Shown here in pieces: positions 10,455-20,956 of a stretch of DNA of 64,000 nucleotides. The position numbers were made by a program, and so were the translations under genes. How positions within the stretch are numbered: position 1 is the stretch's first letter; each line of letters opens with the position of its first letter. The notes below the pieces were generated by a model, which made no database searches, had not been told where the DNA came from, and was given only the letters and a program-made list of their open reading frames with translations. The stretch is taken from the NCBI RefSeq assembly GCF_018474015.1, contig NZ_JAHCSG010000001.1, forward strand, positions 186,001 to 250,000. The letters run 5' to 3'. Source of the stretch: Williamsia sp. CHRR-6. GTDB taxonomy: Bacteria; Actinomycetota; Actinomycetes; Mycobacteriales; Mycobacteriaceae.

Positions 10455-11495
10455 GTGACCGACTCTGCGCCAACCGGACAGACTGCACCCACGGCTCCGT
10501 CGGGCCGCAAGCTGTTGCGGCTCGAGGTCCGCAACGCCGAGACCCCCATCGAACGCAAACCCGCATGGATCCGCACCCGCGCCACCATGGGACCCGAGTT
10601 CACCGAGCTCAAGAGCCTGGTGAAACGCGAAGGGCTGCACACGGTGTGCGAAGAGGCAGGATGCCCCAACATCTACGAGTGCTGGGAGGACCGGGAGGCG
10701 ACCTTCCTCATCGGCGGTGAGCAGTGCACACGGCGCTGCGACTTCTGCCAGATCGACACCGGGAAACCCGCCGACCTCGACCGCGACGAGCCGCGCCGGG
10801 TCGCCGAGAGCGTCCAGGCGATGGGACTGCGCTACTCGACCATCACCGGCGTGGCCCGCGACGACCTCCCCGACGGTGGCGCATGGCTGTACGCCGAGAC
10901 GGTCCGCGAGATCAAGCGCCTCAACCCGGCGACCGGTGTGGAGCTGTTGATACCGGACTTCAACGCCGACCCCGATCAGCTGGCCGAGGTGTTCTCATCC
11001 AGACCAGAAGTGTTGGCCCACAACGTGGAGACGGTTCCGCGTATCTTCAAACGGATCCGGCCCGCGTTTCGCTACCAGCGCAGTCTCGACGTCATCACCG
11101 CAGCGCGCGCAGCCGGTCTGGTGACGAAGTCGAACCTCATCCTCGGCATGGGTGAGACTCCTGAGGAGGTACGTGCGGCGATCACCGATCTACACGGCGC
11201 CGGCTGCGACATCCTGACCATCACCCAGTATCTGCGACCCTCGCCGCGCCACCATCCCGTCGACCGGTGGGTGAAACCCGAAGAGTTCGTGGAGCACTCG
11301 GAGTTCGCCGAGGCCGCGGGATTCGCCGGGGTGATGGCCGGTCCTCTGGTCCGGTCGTCGTATCGGGCCGGTCGCCTGTATGCACAAGCGATGGCCCACA
11401 ACGGTCGCGAGGTCCCGGCGTCGATGGCGCATCTGGCCGACGAGTCCGGCGCGGCTCAGGAGGCCACCTCGGTACTGGCCCGTCTGGCGCGCTGA
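10455..11495 (+). CDS. lipA: Lipoyl synthase (radical SAM)
   Basis: LipA inserts two sulfurs into protein-bound octanoyl groups. The 346-residue protein has both expected iron-sulfur sites: the auxiliary cluster cysteines C65, C70 and C76 ([13 protein letters not shown]) and the radical SAM CxxxCxxC at C91, C95 and C98 (CTRRCDFC). The GTG start is supported by its distance from the auxiliary cluster and by the -10 box seven bases upstream. It works with lipB on DlaT and other lipoyl proteins. Confidence 0.97.
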   Translation: MTDSAPTGQTAPTAPSGRKLLRLEVRNAETPIERKPAWIRTRATMGPEFTELKSLVKREGLHTVCEEAGCPNIYECWEDREATFLIGGEQCTRRCDFCQIDTGKPADLDRDEPRRVAESVQAMGLRYSTITGVARDDLPDGGAWLYAETVREIKRLNPATGVELLIPDFNADPDQLAEVFSSRPEVLAHNVETVPRIFKRIRPAFRYQRSLDVITAARAAGLVTKSNLILGMGETPEEVRAAITDLHGAGCDILTITQYLRPSPRHHPVDRWVKPEEFVEHSEFAEAAGFAGVMAGPLVRSSYRAGRLYAQAMAHNGREVPASMAHLADESGAAQEATSVLARLAR

Positions 11496-11557
11496 GCAAC
11501 CACCCAGCCCCGGCCACCTCGGCGTCAACCGTGTGATTCCCCGGCCACGTCGGCCAG

Positions 11558-11563
11558 TATCCT
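11558..11563 (+). promoter_or_regulatory. -10 box (TATCCT) for the DUF4191 gene
   Basis: TATCCT is followed by seven bases and then ATG, with no ribosome binding site between, so a leaderless mRNA is expected. Confidence 0.5.
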
Positions 11564-11570
11564 GAACCGC

Positions 11571-12314
11571 ATGGCGAAGGCACCGGATTCCAAAGAAGCC
11601 AAGGCCGCGGCCAAGGCCGCGCGCAAGAAGGCCTCACGCGAGCGTCGATCTCAGCTGTGGCAGGCGTTCAACATGCAGCGCCGCGAGGACAAGTGGCTGC
11701 TCCCGTTGATGATCGGTTCGCTGCTCGGCGTCATCGCGTTGTTCACGGTGCTCGGTATCGTCTTCGGCCTGCTGCTCTTCCTGCTTCCGCTGGGCATCTT
11801 GCTGGGAATCCTGGTCGCGTTCATCGTGTTCGGCCGCCGAGTGCAGAGCACTGTGTTCGCCCGGGCCGAGGGTCAGGCGGGCGCTGCGGGCTGGGCCCTG
11901 GACAACATGCGCGGCGCCTGGCGGGTGAAGCAGGCTGTCACCGGAACCGCTCATCTCGACGCCGTGCACCGGGTGATCGGCAAGCCAGGCGTCATCCTGG
12001 TCGCCGAAGGCGCACCCAGTCGGGTCAAATCACTTCTCGCGCAAGAGAAGAAGAAGATCGCGCGGGTGGTCGGCGACACGCCCATCTATGACGTGGTGGT
12101 CGGCAACGACGAGGGGCAGGTGCCCCTAAAACAGTTGGAGAAGTTCCTCAACAAGCTGCCGCGCAACATCGACACCAAGCGCATGGACGCCCTCGAGTCA
12201 CGCTTGTCTGCCCTGGGTGGCCGGCAGGCCGGACCACGAGTGCCCAAGGGCCCGATGCCCGCCGGGGCGAAGATGCGTAACGTTCAACGCGCTGCTCGCA
12301 AACGCGGCGCCTGA
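11571..12314 (+). CDS. DUF4191 membrane protein
   Basis: A 247-residue protein of unknown function corresponding to Rv2219. A strongly basic, Ala/Lys-rich N-terminus (residues 1-35) is followed by two adjacent membrane helices (about 43-85). A soluble C-terminal half contains KPGVILVAEG and ends in a basic tail. It lies directly after lipA, separated by 75 nt, and this neighbourhood is conserved in mycobacteria. A link to lipoate metabolism is only positional. Confidence 0.85.
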   Translation: MAKAPDSKEAKAAAKAARKKASRERRSQLWQAFNMQRREDKWLLPLMIGSLLGVIALFTVLGIVFGLLLFLLPLGILLGILVAFIVFGRRVQSTVFARAEGQAGAAGWALDNMRGAWRVKQAVTGTAHLDAVHRVIGKPGVILVAEGAPSRVKSLLAQEKKKIARVVGDTPIYDVVVGNDEGQVPLKQLEKFLNKLPRNIDTKRMDALESRLSALGGRQAGPRVPKGPMPAGAKMRNVQRAARKRGA

Positions 12315-12335
12315 TCGATCCCTGTCGACGCGAGT

Positions 12336-12800
12336 TCAGCGGGTGCGCACCAACGCGGTCTGGGTGGCGCGATCGTGTAGTCCACGGCCATCGGGGTCAT
12401 TGATCAGCGGCGGGACCAAGAAGACGATCAACACCTGACGCGCGAGAGCACGCACGATCCCGACCGACGCGGCACCGTCGACTCGAACCACCTTCACGCC
12501 GGTGATGAACTGTCCAGGCGTGAAGGAGAACAGCGTCACCGACACGACCCCGATCACGAACCACACCGCGAGGACCACCGTGGAGATCGACGGTGAGGTG
12601 AACCGGACGAAGAGCAACGCGATCGCCCCGGCCATGAACCAGTCGACGAACAGCGTGAGAACCCGATGCCAGGACGAGGCCAACGAATTCGGTCCGGACT
12701 CGGCGAGACCCAGTTTCTCCCCGCGATACGCACCCACGTCGGCGGGCTGATCGAACGCAGCCTGCGGACCGGAAAGCCAAGAACCCGTCATACGACCCAT
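12336..12800 (-). CDS. RDD-family membrane protein
   Basis: A 154-residue protein with an RDD domain: basic/acidic residues before a first helix (HRVLTLFVDWFMAG), further hydrophobic segments, and VKVVRVDG between helices. It corresponds to Rv2219A. The function is unknown. It starts with ATG; a second ATG four codons on is also possible. A TATAGT -10 box ends six bases upstream, so the message is probably leaderless. It converges with the DUF4191 gene. Confidence 0.85.
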   Translation of the reverse strand: MGRMTGSWLSGPQAAFDQPADVGAYRGEKLGLAESGPNSLASSWHRVLTLFVDWFMAGAIALLFVRFTSPSISTVVLAVWFVIGVVSVTLFSFTPGQFITGVKVVRVDGAASVGIVRALARQVLIVFLVPPLINDPDGRGLHDRATQTALVRTR

Positions 12801-12806
12801 GTCTCC

Positions 12807-12812
12807 ACTATA
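12807..12812 (-). promoter_or_regulatory. -10 box (TATAGT) for the RDD gene
   Basis: A near-consensus TATAGT on the minus strand is spaced six bases from the ATG. Confidence 0.6.
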
Positions 12813-12917
12813 GGCAGTGTTCGCGGTCGCTCCCGGGGGCTAATGTGAAGCGCGCACCACACGTTCGTCACGCGGTCGTCACACGACGGTCGACATCAGC
12901 AAAGGAGACACCAGACG

Positions 12918-14351
12918 GTGTACAGCACACAGGAAGAACTGCTCGAAGGCATCAAGGCCGAGGGCGTCGAGTATGTCGACATCCGCTTCTGCGACCTGCC
13001 CGGCGTGATGCAACACTTCTCGATCCCCGCCTCGGCGTTCGACGACAGCGTCTTCACCGACGGTCTGGCGTTCGACGGGTCGTCGGTGCGCGGCTTCCAG
13101 TCGATCGACGAGTCGGACATGATGCTGCTGCCCGACCCGGCCACCGCGCGAATCGATCCGTTCCGCAAGGCCAAGACGATGAACGTCAGCTTCTTCGTCC
13201 ACGACCCGTTCACCCGCGAGGCCTACAGCCGCGACCCCCGCAACGTCGCCCGCAAGGCCCAGGACTACCTGGCCTCCACCGGCATCGCCGACACCTGCTT
13301 CTTCGGTGCCGAGGCCGAGTTCTACATCTTCGACTCGGTCTCGTTCAGCTCGGACATGAACTCCACCCACTACGAGGTCGAATCAGAGTCGGGATGGTGG
13401 AACGCGGGCTCGCCGACCGATCCCGACGGTTCGCCGAACCTCGGCTACAAGGTGCGCCCCAAGGGCGGCTACTTCCCCGTCGCCCCGTACGACCACTACG
13501 TCGACCTGCGCGATCAGATGGCGACCAACCTGCAGAACTCGGGGTTCACCCTCGAACGCGGCCACCACGAGGTGGGAACCGCCGGCCAGGCCGAGATCAA
13601 CTACAAGTTCAACACGCTGCTGCACGCGGCCGACGACGTGATGCTGTTCAAGTACATCATCAAGAACACCGCCTGGCAGCAGGGCAAGTCGGTCACCTTC
13701 ATGCCCAAGCCGCTCTTCGGTGACAACGGTTCGGGCATGCACTGCCACCAGTCGCTGTGGAAGGACGGCAAGCCGCTGTTCCACGACGAGGCCGGCTACG
13801 CGGGTCTGTCGGACCTGGCGCGCCACTACATCGGCGGCATCCTGCACCACGCGCCGTCCCTGCTGGCGTTCACCAACCCCACCGTGAACAGCTACAAGCG
13901 TCTGGTGCCCGGCTACGAGGCCCCCATCAACCTGGTCTACAGCCAGCGCAACCGCAGTGCCTGCGTGCGCATCCCGATCACCGGCAACAACCCCAAGGCC
14001 AAGCGCCTGGAGTTCCGTTGCCCCGACAGCTCAGGCAACCCGTACCTGGCGTTCGCGGCGATGATGATGGCCGGACTCGACGGCATCAAGAACAAGATCG
14101 AGCCGCACGAGCCCGTCGACAAGGACCTCTACGAGCTGCCGCCCGAGGAAGCCAAGGGCATCCCGCAGGCCCCCACCTCGCTGGCCGCAGTCATCGACCG
14201 CCTCGAGGAGGATCACGAATACCTCACCGCCGGTGGCGTTTTCACCGAGGACCTGATCGAGACCTGGATCAACCTCAAGCGTGAGAACGAGATCCTGCCG
14301 GTGCAGATCCGCCCGCACCCGTACGAGTTCTCGCTGTATTACGACTGCTGA
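12918..14351 (+). CDS. glnA1: Type I glutamine synthetase (adenylylatable)
   Basis: GlnA makes glutamine from glutamate, ammonia and ATP as a dodecamer. The 477-residue protein has the beta-grasp start, the ATP-binding stretch [12 protein letters not shown] and the adenylylation loop KDLYELPPE with the target tyrosine at Y405. That marks it as the form controlled by GlnE, whose gene lies 2 kb downstream on the other strand. The start is GTG with GGAG at 12904-12907. It ends at a strong hairpin. Orthologue of Rv2220. Confidence 0.98.
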   Translation: MYSTQEELLEGIKAEGVEYVDIRFCDLPGVMQHFSIPASAFDDSVFTDGLAFDGSSVRGFQSIDESDMMLLPDPATARIDPFRKAKTMNVSFFVHDPFTREAYSRDPRNVARKAQDYLASTGIADTCFFGAEAEFYIFDSVSFSSDMNSTHYEVESESGWWNAGSPTDPDGSPNLGYKVRPKGGYFPVAPYDHYVDLRDQMATNLQNSGFTLERGHHEVGTAGQAEINYKFNTLLHAADDVMLFKYIIKNTAWQQGKSVTFMPKPLFGDNGSGMHCHQSLWKDGKPLFHDEAGYAGLSDLARHYIGGILHHAPSLLAFTNPTVNSYKRLVPGYEAPINLVYSQRNRSACVRIPITGNNPKAKRLEFRCPDSSGNPYLAFAAMMMAGLDGIKNKIEPHEPVDKDLYELPPEEAKGIPQAPTSLAAVIDRLEEDHEYLTAGGVFTEDLIETWINLKRENEILPVQIRPHPYEFSLYYDC

Positions 14352-14368
14352 GTCGTCCGTGCTGATCG

Positions 14369-14400
14369 CGACCCGCTCCGGCAACCGCCGGGGCGGGTCG
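14369..14400 (+). terminator. Hairpin terminator after glnA1
   Basis: Bases CGACCCGC and GCGGGTCG pair as an 8-bp outer stem around an inner CCGGC/GCCGG stem, 17 nt after the stop codon. There is only a weak T-rich tail, as is usual in actinobacteria. Confidence 0.7.
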
Positions 14401-14457
14401 TGTCACATTTGCCCGGGCATGTGTCTGGTTGCGCCACGGATGTGATTGCCTTGACAT

Positions 14458-15435
14458 ATGACTGAGCCACATCCGCGCGAGAAGTCATTCGGGTACGGGG
14501 AGTATCCGACCCCCCAGGGTGAGCCCACCAACCCTGCATCGCCCGGTCCCGAGAGGATCTGGCCACCCGCTATACCGCAGTCCTATCCGCCGCCGGTCCC
14601 ACCACGTTCGGCCACGCCGCACCGAGAAGTACCCCGGGTCCCGGCGCCTGAGACCGCACGAACATCACCGCCCACCTACACCGCACCGAACCAGCCGCCA
14701 CCGGCAGCAGGACAGTACGGTTCAGCTCTCCCGACGCCACCCGGGCCCGGCCCGCATCCGCCCACCGGTCCGTATCCGCCGGCTGGGTTCCCCGGCCCTC
14801 CCGGCATCCCACCGCCCACCCCACAGTGGCCGAACCAGCCGCCCCGGCAGGGTCTGTCGACCGGCGCGATAGTAGCCATCGTGGTCGCGATCGCCGCGTT
14901 GCTCGTCGGCGGTGGCGGACTGGCGATCTTCTTCATCAACCGCTCCGACGACTCAAGCACCACCACCGACGCCGACTCGAGATCGTCGGCGACCGTTCAG
15001 AACTCCACACTGCCGAGTTCCGCGGTTGACGACTCCTCCGACCCGGATTCGTCGCCGAGTGGCGCCGAGGTACCGAGCACCGAATCGGCACCGACGACCT
15101 CGGCGGCAGCAGCCGCACCACCGCCGCCGCCCATCGACTACTTCGGGGCCATCGCGATCTCGCGGACCACCGCTGACGTCGGCTACGCGATAAACATGCG
15201 CGATCAGGCGTCGGCCAACAACGCCGCCATGTCCCAATGCGGCCAATCCACGTGTGAGATCGTGGCGAGCTTCCGCAATGCGTGCGGAGCCGTGGCTCAG
15301 TCTCCGGTGAACCTTTATTGGGGGTGGTCCTCAAACGGGTCCAAGCAGGTCGCGATCAACGAAGCGATCGGTCAGGTGCAGGGCCCGGATCCCAAGGTCA
15401 TCACCGCACAATGCACCGACAACGCCTTGCCATGA
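14458..15435 (+). CDS. Membrane-anchored protein with Pro-rich N-terminus and extracellular DUF4189 domain
   Basis: A 325-residue protein with three parts. Residues 1-137 are cytoplasmic and very rich in Pro, Ala and Gly. A single membrane helix follows (about 138-162, GAIVAIVVAIAALLVGG), then an outside Ser/Thr/Asp-rich spacer (165-220). The C-terminal domain has the DUF4189 pattern (A-I-SRTTADVGYA, then cysteines in SQCGQSTCEIV and NACGAV, ending with AQCTDN), and the four cysteines could form two disulfides. The function is unknown. M. tuberculosis has glnA1 next to glnE, so this and the next gene are an insertion. No clear ribosome binding site precedes the ATG. Confidence 0.8.
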   Translation: MTEPHPREKSFGYGEYPTPQGEPTNPASPGPERIWPPAIPQSYPPPVPPRSATPHREVPRVPAPETARTSPPTYTAPNQPPPAAGQYGSALPTPPGPGPHPPTGPYPPAGFPGPPGIPPPTPQWPNQPPRQGLSTGAIVAIVVAIAALLVGGGGLAIFFINRSDDSSTTTDADSRSSATVQNSTLPSSAVDDSSDPDSSPSGAEVPSTESAPTTSAAAAAPPPPPIDYFGAIAISRTTADVGYAINMRDQASANNAAMSQCGQSTCEIVASFRNACGAVAQSPVNLYWGWSSNGSKQVAINEAIGQVQGPDPKVITAQCTDNALP

Positions 15436-15456
15436 TCCCCGCCGCGCGTGCACCGA

Positions 15457-16425
15457 TCAGCGAACGACCAGATCGGCCACGATCCCACGGTGATCTGAGC
15501 CGTTGATGGCGAACGCATCGAGGCCGTCTGCGACGAATCCCCGCGCCACGATGTGATCGATACCGATCAACGGTGGATACCACCGGTCCGCCGGATAGGT
15601 GGGCACCCAACCTGCCCCCGACTGCTCGGCGGCATCGGCGTATCCCCCGTCAAGTAGCTCGCGGAACTGTGCGTGATCCCAGGTGGCGTTGAAGTCGCCG
15701 GCGGCCACCACTCGAGAAACTTTCTCGGACTGCAGGATCGAGCGAATGCGGCCCATCTCGCGCACCCAGTTGCCCGGGTCGTACGGGTAGGGCGGGATGG
15801 GGTGCAGTGCGTACACCGCCGTCGGTAGGGAGCCCGGAAGGTCGATGACCGCGCGCACGTTGTTGAACTCGAACTCGTCGAAGTGAATGGTCTCACGCAG
15901 CGGATAGCGGCTCACGATCGCACTCCCCACCCCGCCGCGTCCCGGCATCACATATGCGTACGGCAGGTGCGTGGACAGCGCGGTACGCGACAGACGTTGC
16001 TGCGCTTGCGGAGTCAGCTCGACGAGGGTGAGGATATCCACCTTGCGGACGATTGCGCGACGCGCCAGCGCGTCGACGTCGGCCAGGCCGAGCTTGAGGT
16101 TGGCCTGCATGACGGTGACTCGGGTGCCCGTCGACACTCCCGCCGAGACGAACAGCGGCATCTGGGTCGCCAGCGTCGCCGCCACCAGCGTCGCGGCGAA
16201 TGCGGTCGAGATCCAGCGGCGGGTCACTCCGAACACCACCACCGCGACCATCGCGGCCACCGCGGCCAGCGGTACTCCGGCGGCTGCCGCAGTCGACACC
16301 CGTCCGCGCCCGGGATGCAGGTGCAACCACACGCCGGTGGCGGCGATCGCGCAGAGCGCCCACGCCGTCGCCGACACGACGGCCGCCCCGATAGCTGCTC
16401 GCCGCGACGACGGCGTCCGACTCAC
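15457..16425 (-). CDS. Membrane-anchored endonuclease/exonuclease/phosphatase-family protein
   Basis: A 322-residue protein with three hydrophobic segments in the first 100 residues and then an EEP (DNase I-like) domain facing outside. Visible motifs are [16 protein letters not shown] with the metal-binding glutamate, [15 protein letters not shown] and the catalytic SDHRG near the C-terminus. The substrate (nucleic acid, phospholipid or other phosphoester) cannot be told from the sequence. Its GTG start overlaps the glnE stop by four bases, so it is translated with glnE, but it is not a known nitrogen gene. Confidence 0.85.
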   Translation of the reverse strand: MSRTPSSRRAAIGAAVVSATAWALCAIAATGVWLHLHPGRGRVSTAAAAGVPLAAVAAMVAVVVFGVTRRWISTAFAATLVAATLATQMPLFVSAGVSTGTRVTVMQANLKLGLADVDALARRAIVRKVDILTLVELTPQAQQRLSRTALSTHLPYAYVMPGRGGVGSAIVSRYPLRETIHFDEFEFNNVRAVIDLPGSLPTAVYALHPIPPYPYDPGNWVREMGRIRSILQSEKVSRVVAAGDFNATWDHAQFRELLDGGYADAAEQSGAGWVPTYPADRWYPPLIGIDHIVARGFVADGLDAFAINGSDHRGIVADLVVR

Positions 16426-19400
16426 CCGCCGAACACCTTGAGCACCACGGCTTTTGCTCGCCGGGTGACGCGCAGATAGTTGTCGAGGAACTCGGCTGCC
16501 TTCTCATCTCCCCAGCCTGCGGCAAACGCCACCGCGCGCAGATGCGCACCCGGGCCAGGTAGTTCGTCAACGGCCTTGCCGCGCACCAGGACCAACGCGT
16601 TGCGAGCTGCGGTCGCGGTCAACCACGCCTCCTTGAGCAGCACCACATCGGTCTCGCTCAGCAGTTCGGCGGCGCCGATGGCGTCGAGGGTCTGCAGGGT
16701 GGAAGTGTTGTGCAGCGACGGAAGCCGGTGCGCGTGACGGAGTTGCAGCAGCTGCACCGTCCACTCGATATCGGCCAGCCCGCCGCGACCGAGCTTGGTG
16801 TGCATCGCCGGGTCGGCCCCACGCGGCAGCCGTTCGGCGTCGACCCGAGCCTTGATGCGCCGGATCTCGTTGACCGCCTCCGCCGACACCCCACCCTCGG
16901 GATAGCGCACCGGATCGATCGTGTGCAGGAACTCCAGGCCCAGCTTCTCGTCACCGGCCACCGGGTGAGCCCGCAACAGTGCCTGCACCTCCCACGGTTG
17001 CGCCCACTGCTGGTAGTAGGCGGCGTAGGAGGCCAGCGTCCGCACCACCGGACCGTTGCGACCCTCCGGCCGCAATCCGGTGTCCACCTCCAGCGGCGGA
17101 TCGGCGCTCGGGGTTCCCAGCAGGGTGCGCACCCGATCGGCCACCGTGTCCGCCCATCGCACTGCCTCCGAGTCGGCCACGCCGGAGGAGGGGTCGCACA
17201 CGAACAACACGTCGGCATCGGAGCCATAGCCCAGCTCGCCGCCGCCGAGACGACCCATCCCGATCACCGCCAGCCGCCCGGGTGGTGGGCCGACGCGCTC
17301 GGTGAGATCGGCCACGACCACCGCGATGGCCGCGTTGAGCACGGCCGACCAGACCCGCGACAGCGCCTCGCAGACAGCCGGGATGTCGAGCAAGCCCAGC
17401 AGGTCGGCCGAGGCGATACGGGCGAGCTCAGCACGCCGATGCGACCGGGCGACGGCGATTCCGCGACTCGGATCACCCTGCCGAACAGCCGAGGCCACCA
17501 GTCCGTTGACGATGTCGTTGGGATCGACCTGTGTGAGTTTCGGTCCGGTGGCCGAGTCGGCGTAGAGCCGGATGGTCTCCGGTGAACGGATCAACAGGTC
17601 TGACACGTACGCCGAGGTGCCCAGCACCCGCATGAGTCGCTCGGCCACGACACCCTCATCGCGGAGCAACCGTAGGAACCACTCCTGGTCGGACAATGAG
17701 TCGCACAGGCGCCGGTAGTTCAACAGGCCCGAGTCGGGGTCGGGGGTACGACTGATCCACTCCAACAGCGTGGGCAGCAACAATTCCTGGATCTGCCCGC
17801 GCCGACCTGGGGCCGAGATCAGCGCCCGCAGGTGACTCAGCGCGTGCTCGGGTTTGGCGTACCCCAGTGCTCGCAGACGACGCACCGCAGCGGTGTCGGA
17901 CAGCCGCAGTCCGTCCCGGTCGATGCGGGCAACCGCCTCCAACAACGGTCGGTAGAACAACTTCTCGTGCAGGCGCCGAACCCGTTGCGACTGCCGCCTG
18001 ATCTCCTCCCGCAGCGACCCGGCCGCATCCAGACCGCCCTCGGGCCGGAAGTGGGCGGCCCGGGCCAGCCAGCGCATCGCCTCGGCGTCGTCGAACTCGG
18101 GCAACAGGTGGGTGCGCTTGAGACGTTGCAGCTGCAGTCGGTGTTCGAGCAGTCGCAGGAACTCGTACGACGCGGTGAGGTTGGCCCCGTCATCGCGACC
18201 CACATACCCACCGGCGGTCAACGCGGTCAGCGCGTCGACGGTGGACAACACCCGCAGCGACGTGTCCACCCGGCCGTGCACCAACTGCAGCATCTGCACC
18301 GCAAACTCCACATCCCGCAGGCTGCCGCTGCCGAGCTTCAACTCCCGGGCCCGAAGACTCTCGGGCACAGCGCTTTCCACCCGTCGCCGCATGGCCTGCA
18401 CTTCGGACACGAAATCGTCGCGCTCGCAGGCCAACCACACCATCGGCGACACCGCGTCGAGGTAGTCGCGGCCCAGCGCCATGTCACCGGTCATCGGGCG
18501 GGCCTTGAGTAGCGCCTGGAACTCCCAGGTCTTGGCCCACCGCTGGTAGTAGGCCACGTGCGAGGCCAGGGTGCGGGTCAACGCCCCTGCCTTGCCTTCG
18601 GGCCGCAGCGCGGCGTCGACCTCGAAGAAGGCGAGGTTGCCGATCCGCATCATCTCACCGGCTAGCCGCGACGACATCGCATCAGCCGGTTCGCTGACGA
18701 AGATCACGTCGACATCGCTGACATAATTCAGTTCTCGGGCGCCGCATTTGCCCATCGCGATCACCGCGATACGCACCGGCAGCGGTGCGGTGGGACAGAC
18801 CTCGGCGATGGCCACGGCCAACGCTGCGGTGAGCGCCGCATCGGCCAGATCGGCCAGGTACTCCCCCACCTGCCGCAGCCACAGCACCGGCTCATCCTCC
18901 ACAGCTGGGGCCAGATCACGAGCCGCCAACTGCAACAGTGCGTTTCGATACGCCGACCGCAGCGCTACGATGGCCGGCGGGCCGGTCACCGAGGCCCGGA
19001 ACAACCGCCCACCCGCCGCGACATCACGGGTCTGACCGTCGTGCGGATCGGGCTCGCACACAGCACCCACCGCATCGAGCAAGACGGTGAACATCTCCTC
19101 GGGGGTCGGCAACTCATCGCAATCGAGCAGCCGCCAGCTACTCGTCTGGGCCACCAGGTGATCGGCCAATGCCTCCGACGAGCCCAGCACCCCGAACAAG
19201 CGTCCACGGAAACACGGCCGGTCTCGTAACCGCTGATCGATCTCGGCCCAGTCGTCGCCGACCGCTGCATGCAACCGCACCAGGCCACGCAAAGCCAGAT
19301 CAGGGTCGGGTGCCCGCGACAACGACCACAGGACGGGGATGTAGGCACCCGTGGACCAGCCGAGCGTGGCCAGATCGGTGGGTGCGGTCGCGTCCAGCAA

Positions 19401-19451
19401 GCCCAACCGACCCGGTCCGGGCACCGTTGCCCGAGGTGCAGCAGATGTCAC
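16422..19451 (-). CDS. glnE: Bifunctional glutamine synthetase adenylyltransferase/adenylyl-removing enzyme
   Basis: GlnE adds AMP to, and removes it from, the regulatory tyrosine of glutamine synthetase. At 1009 residues it is full length. Both nucleotidyltransferase domains are intact: the N-terminal de-adenylylating domain has [12 protein letters not shown] (about 240-251) and the C-terminal adenylylating domain has [12 protein letters not shown] (about 735-747). The start is GTG. It lies downstream of glnA2 on the same strand (80 nt gap) and overlaps the EEP gene. Orthologue of Rv2221c. Confidence 0.97.
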   Translation of the reverse strand: MTSAAPRATVPGPGRLGLLDATAPTDLATLGWSTGAYIPVLWSLSRAPDPDLALRGLVRLHAAVGDDWAEIDQRLRDRPCFRGRLFGVLGSSEALADHLVAQTSSWRLLDCDELPTPEEMFTVLLDAVGAVCEPDPHDGQTRDVAAGGRLFRASVTGPPAIVALRSAYRNALLQLAARDLAPAVEDEPVLWLRQVGEYLADLADAALTAALAVAIAEVCPTAPLPVRIAVIAMGKCGARELNYVSDVDVIFVSEPADAMSSRLAGEMMRIGNLAFFEVDAALRPEGKAGALTRTLASHVAYYQRWAKTWEFQALLKARPMTGDMALGRDYLDAVSPMVWLACERDDFVSEVQAMRRRVESAVPESLRARELKLGSGSLRDVEFAVQMLQLVHGRVDTSLRVLSTVDALTALTAGGYVGRDDGANLTASYEFLRLLEHRLQLQRLKRTHLLPEFDDAEAMRWLARAAHFRPEGGLDAAGSLREEIRRQSQRVRRLHEKLFYRPLLEAVARIDRDGLRLSDTAAVRRLRALGYAKPEHALSHLRALISAPGRRGQIQELLLPTLLEWISRTPDPDSGLLNYRRLCDSLSDQEWFLRLLRDEGVVAERLMRVLGTSAYVSDLLIRSPETIRLYADSATGPKLTQVDPNDIVNGLVASAVRQGDPSRGIAVARSHRRAELARIASADLLGLLDIPAVCEALSRVWSAVLNAAIAVVVADLTERVGPPPGRLAVIGMGRLGGGELGYGSDADVLFVCDPSSGVADSEAVRWADTVADRVRTLLGTPSADPPLEVDTGLRPEGRNGPVVRTLASYAAYYQQWAQPWEVQALLRAHPVAGDEKLGLEFLHTIDPVRYPEGGVSAEAVNEIRRIKARVDAERLPRGADPAMHTKLGRGGLADIEWTVQLLQLRHAHRLPSLHNTSTLQTLDAIGAAELLSETDVVLLKEAWLTATAARNALVLVRGKAVDELPGPGAHLRAVAFAAGWGDEKAAEFLDNYLRVTRRAKAVVLKVFGG

Positions 19452-19530
19452 AAGAGACGACGGTAGCCGTAGGGCGCGACGATGATGAAAACCGTGGCCG
19501 ACCCGGCCGCGTCACCACCGCACCGGTGGG

Positions 19531-20871
19531 CTACAGGCTGAGGTAACGGTTCAGCTCGAACGGGGTGACCAGGGCGCGATAGTCGTTCCATTCGGTCCAC
19601 TTGTTGCGCAGGAAGTAGTCGAAGACGTGCTCACCGAGGGTCTCTGCCACCAACTCGGACTGCTCCATCGCCTTGAGCGCCTCGGCCAGACTGCCGGGCA
19701 ACTCCCGGTAGCCCATCGCCGCACGCTCCACCGCGGTCAGGGCCCAGACGTCGTCCTCGGCTTCTTCGGGCAGTTCGTAGCCCTCTGCGATGCCTTTGAG
19801 CCCAGCCGCCAGCAGCACCGCGAAGGTGAGGTAGGGGTTGCAGGCCGAATCCGGGCTGCGCACCTCGATGCGTCGCGACGACGCCTTGTTGGGGGTGTAA
19901 AGCGGCAGCCGAATCAGCGCCGAACGGTTCGCTCCACCCCAGGTGGCTGCGGTAGGCGCCTCGCCGCCGTGCACCAACCGCTTGTAGCTGTTGACCCACT
20001 GGTTGGTCACCGCGCTGATCTCCGAGGCGTGGTGCAGGATTCCGGCGATGAACCGTCGGCCGGTCTCCGAGAGCTGCATCGGATCGTCGGGGTTGTGGAA
20101 GGCGTTGGTGTCACCCTCGAACAAGCTGAGGTGGGTGTGCATGGCCGAGCCCGGGTGCTCGCTGAACGGCTTGGGCATGAACGTCGCCCAAGCCCCCTCG
20201 GCCATCGCCACCTCCTTGACCAGGTAGCGGAAGGTCATCACGTTGTCGGCCATCGACAGGGCGTCGGCGTAGCGCAGGTCGATCTCCTGCTGCCCGGGTG
20301 CACCCTCGTGGTGGGAGAACTCGACCGAGATGCCCATCGACTCCAACGCGTCGATGGCGTGTCGGCGGAAGTTGGGTGCGCTGCCGTGCACCACCTGGTC
20401 GAAGTAGCCGCCGGTGTCCGACGGGATCGGCGGGCTGCCGTCGGTGGGCGCCTCTTTGAGCAGGAAGAACTCGATCTCGGGATGCACGTAGCAGGTGAAG
20501 CCCTGATCAGCCGCCTTGTTCAGTTGGCGCCGCAGCACGTGCCGGGAATCAGCCCAGCTAGGGGTCCCGTCCGGCATGGCGATGTCGCAGAACATCCGCG
20601 CCGAGTGCAGCTTGCCCGAGCTGGTGGTCCAGGGCAGGACCTGGAAGGTGGACGGGTCGGGCTTGGCGATCGTGTCGGCCTCCGACACCCGAGAAAAGCC
20701 CTCGATGGACGAGCCGTCGAAGCCGATCCCCTCGACGAACGCTCCCTCTAGTTCAGCCGGTGCGATGGCCACCGATTTGAGGTAGCCGAGCACATCGGTG
20801 AACCAGAGTCGGACGAATCGGATGTCGCGTTCTTCGAGGGTGCGAAGCACGAATTCCTTTTGGCGGTCCAT
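19531..20871 (-). CDS. glnA2: Glutamine synthetase GlnA2-type (no adenylylation tyrosine)
   Basis: A second type I glutamine synthetase, 446 residues, shorter than GlnA1. The catalytic framework is present (EIEFFLL, FMPKPFSEHPGSAMH, PDSACNPYLTFA). The loop that carries the adenylylated tyrosine in GlnA1 reads EDDVWALTA here, so GlnE should not be able to modify it in the usual way. Orthologue of Rv2222c. The start is ATG; a TATCGT hexamer ends eight bases upstream. Its physiological reaction may differ from bulk glutamine synthesis. Confidence 0.95.
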   Translation of the reverse strand: MDRQKEFVLRTLEERDIRFVRLWFTDVLGYLKSVAIAPAELEGAFVEGIGFDGSSIEGFSRVSEADTIAKPDPSTFQVLPWTTSSGKLHSARMFCDIAMPDGTPSWADSRHVLRRQLNKAADQGFTCYVHPEIEFFLLKEAPTDGSPPIPSDTGGYFDQVVHGSAPNFRRHAIDALESMGISVEFSHHEGAPGQQEIDLRYADALSMADNVMTFRYLVKEVAMAEGAWATFMPKPFSEHPGSAMHTHLSLFEGDTNAFHNPDDPMQLSETGRRFIAGILHHASEISAVTNQWVNSYKRLVHGGEAPTAATWGGANRSALIRLPLYTPNKASSRRIEVRSPDSACNPYLTFAVLLAAGLKGIAEGYELPEEAEDDVWALTAVERAAMGYRELPGSLAEALKAMEQSELVAETLGEHVFDYFLRNKWTEWNDYRALVTPFELNRYLSL

Positions 20872-20956
20872 GAGGCCCGACGATAGAAGTGTGCTGTTAA
20901 TTCCATGTTACGGTCGCAAGACAAACGCTGGGAGCTGGAGCTTCATACAGCCCATC

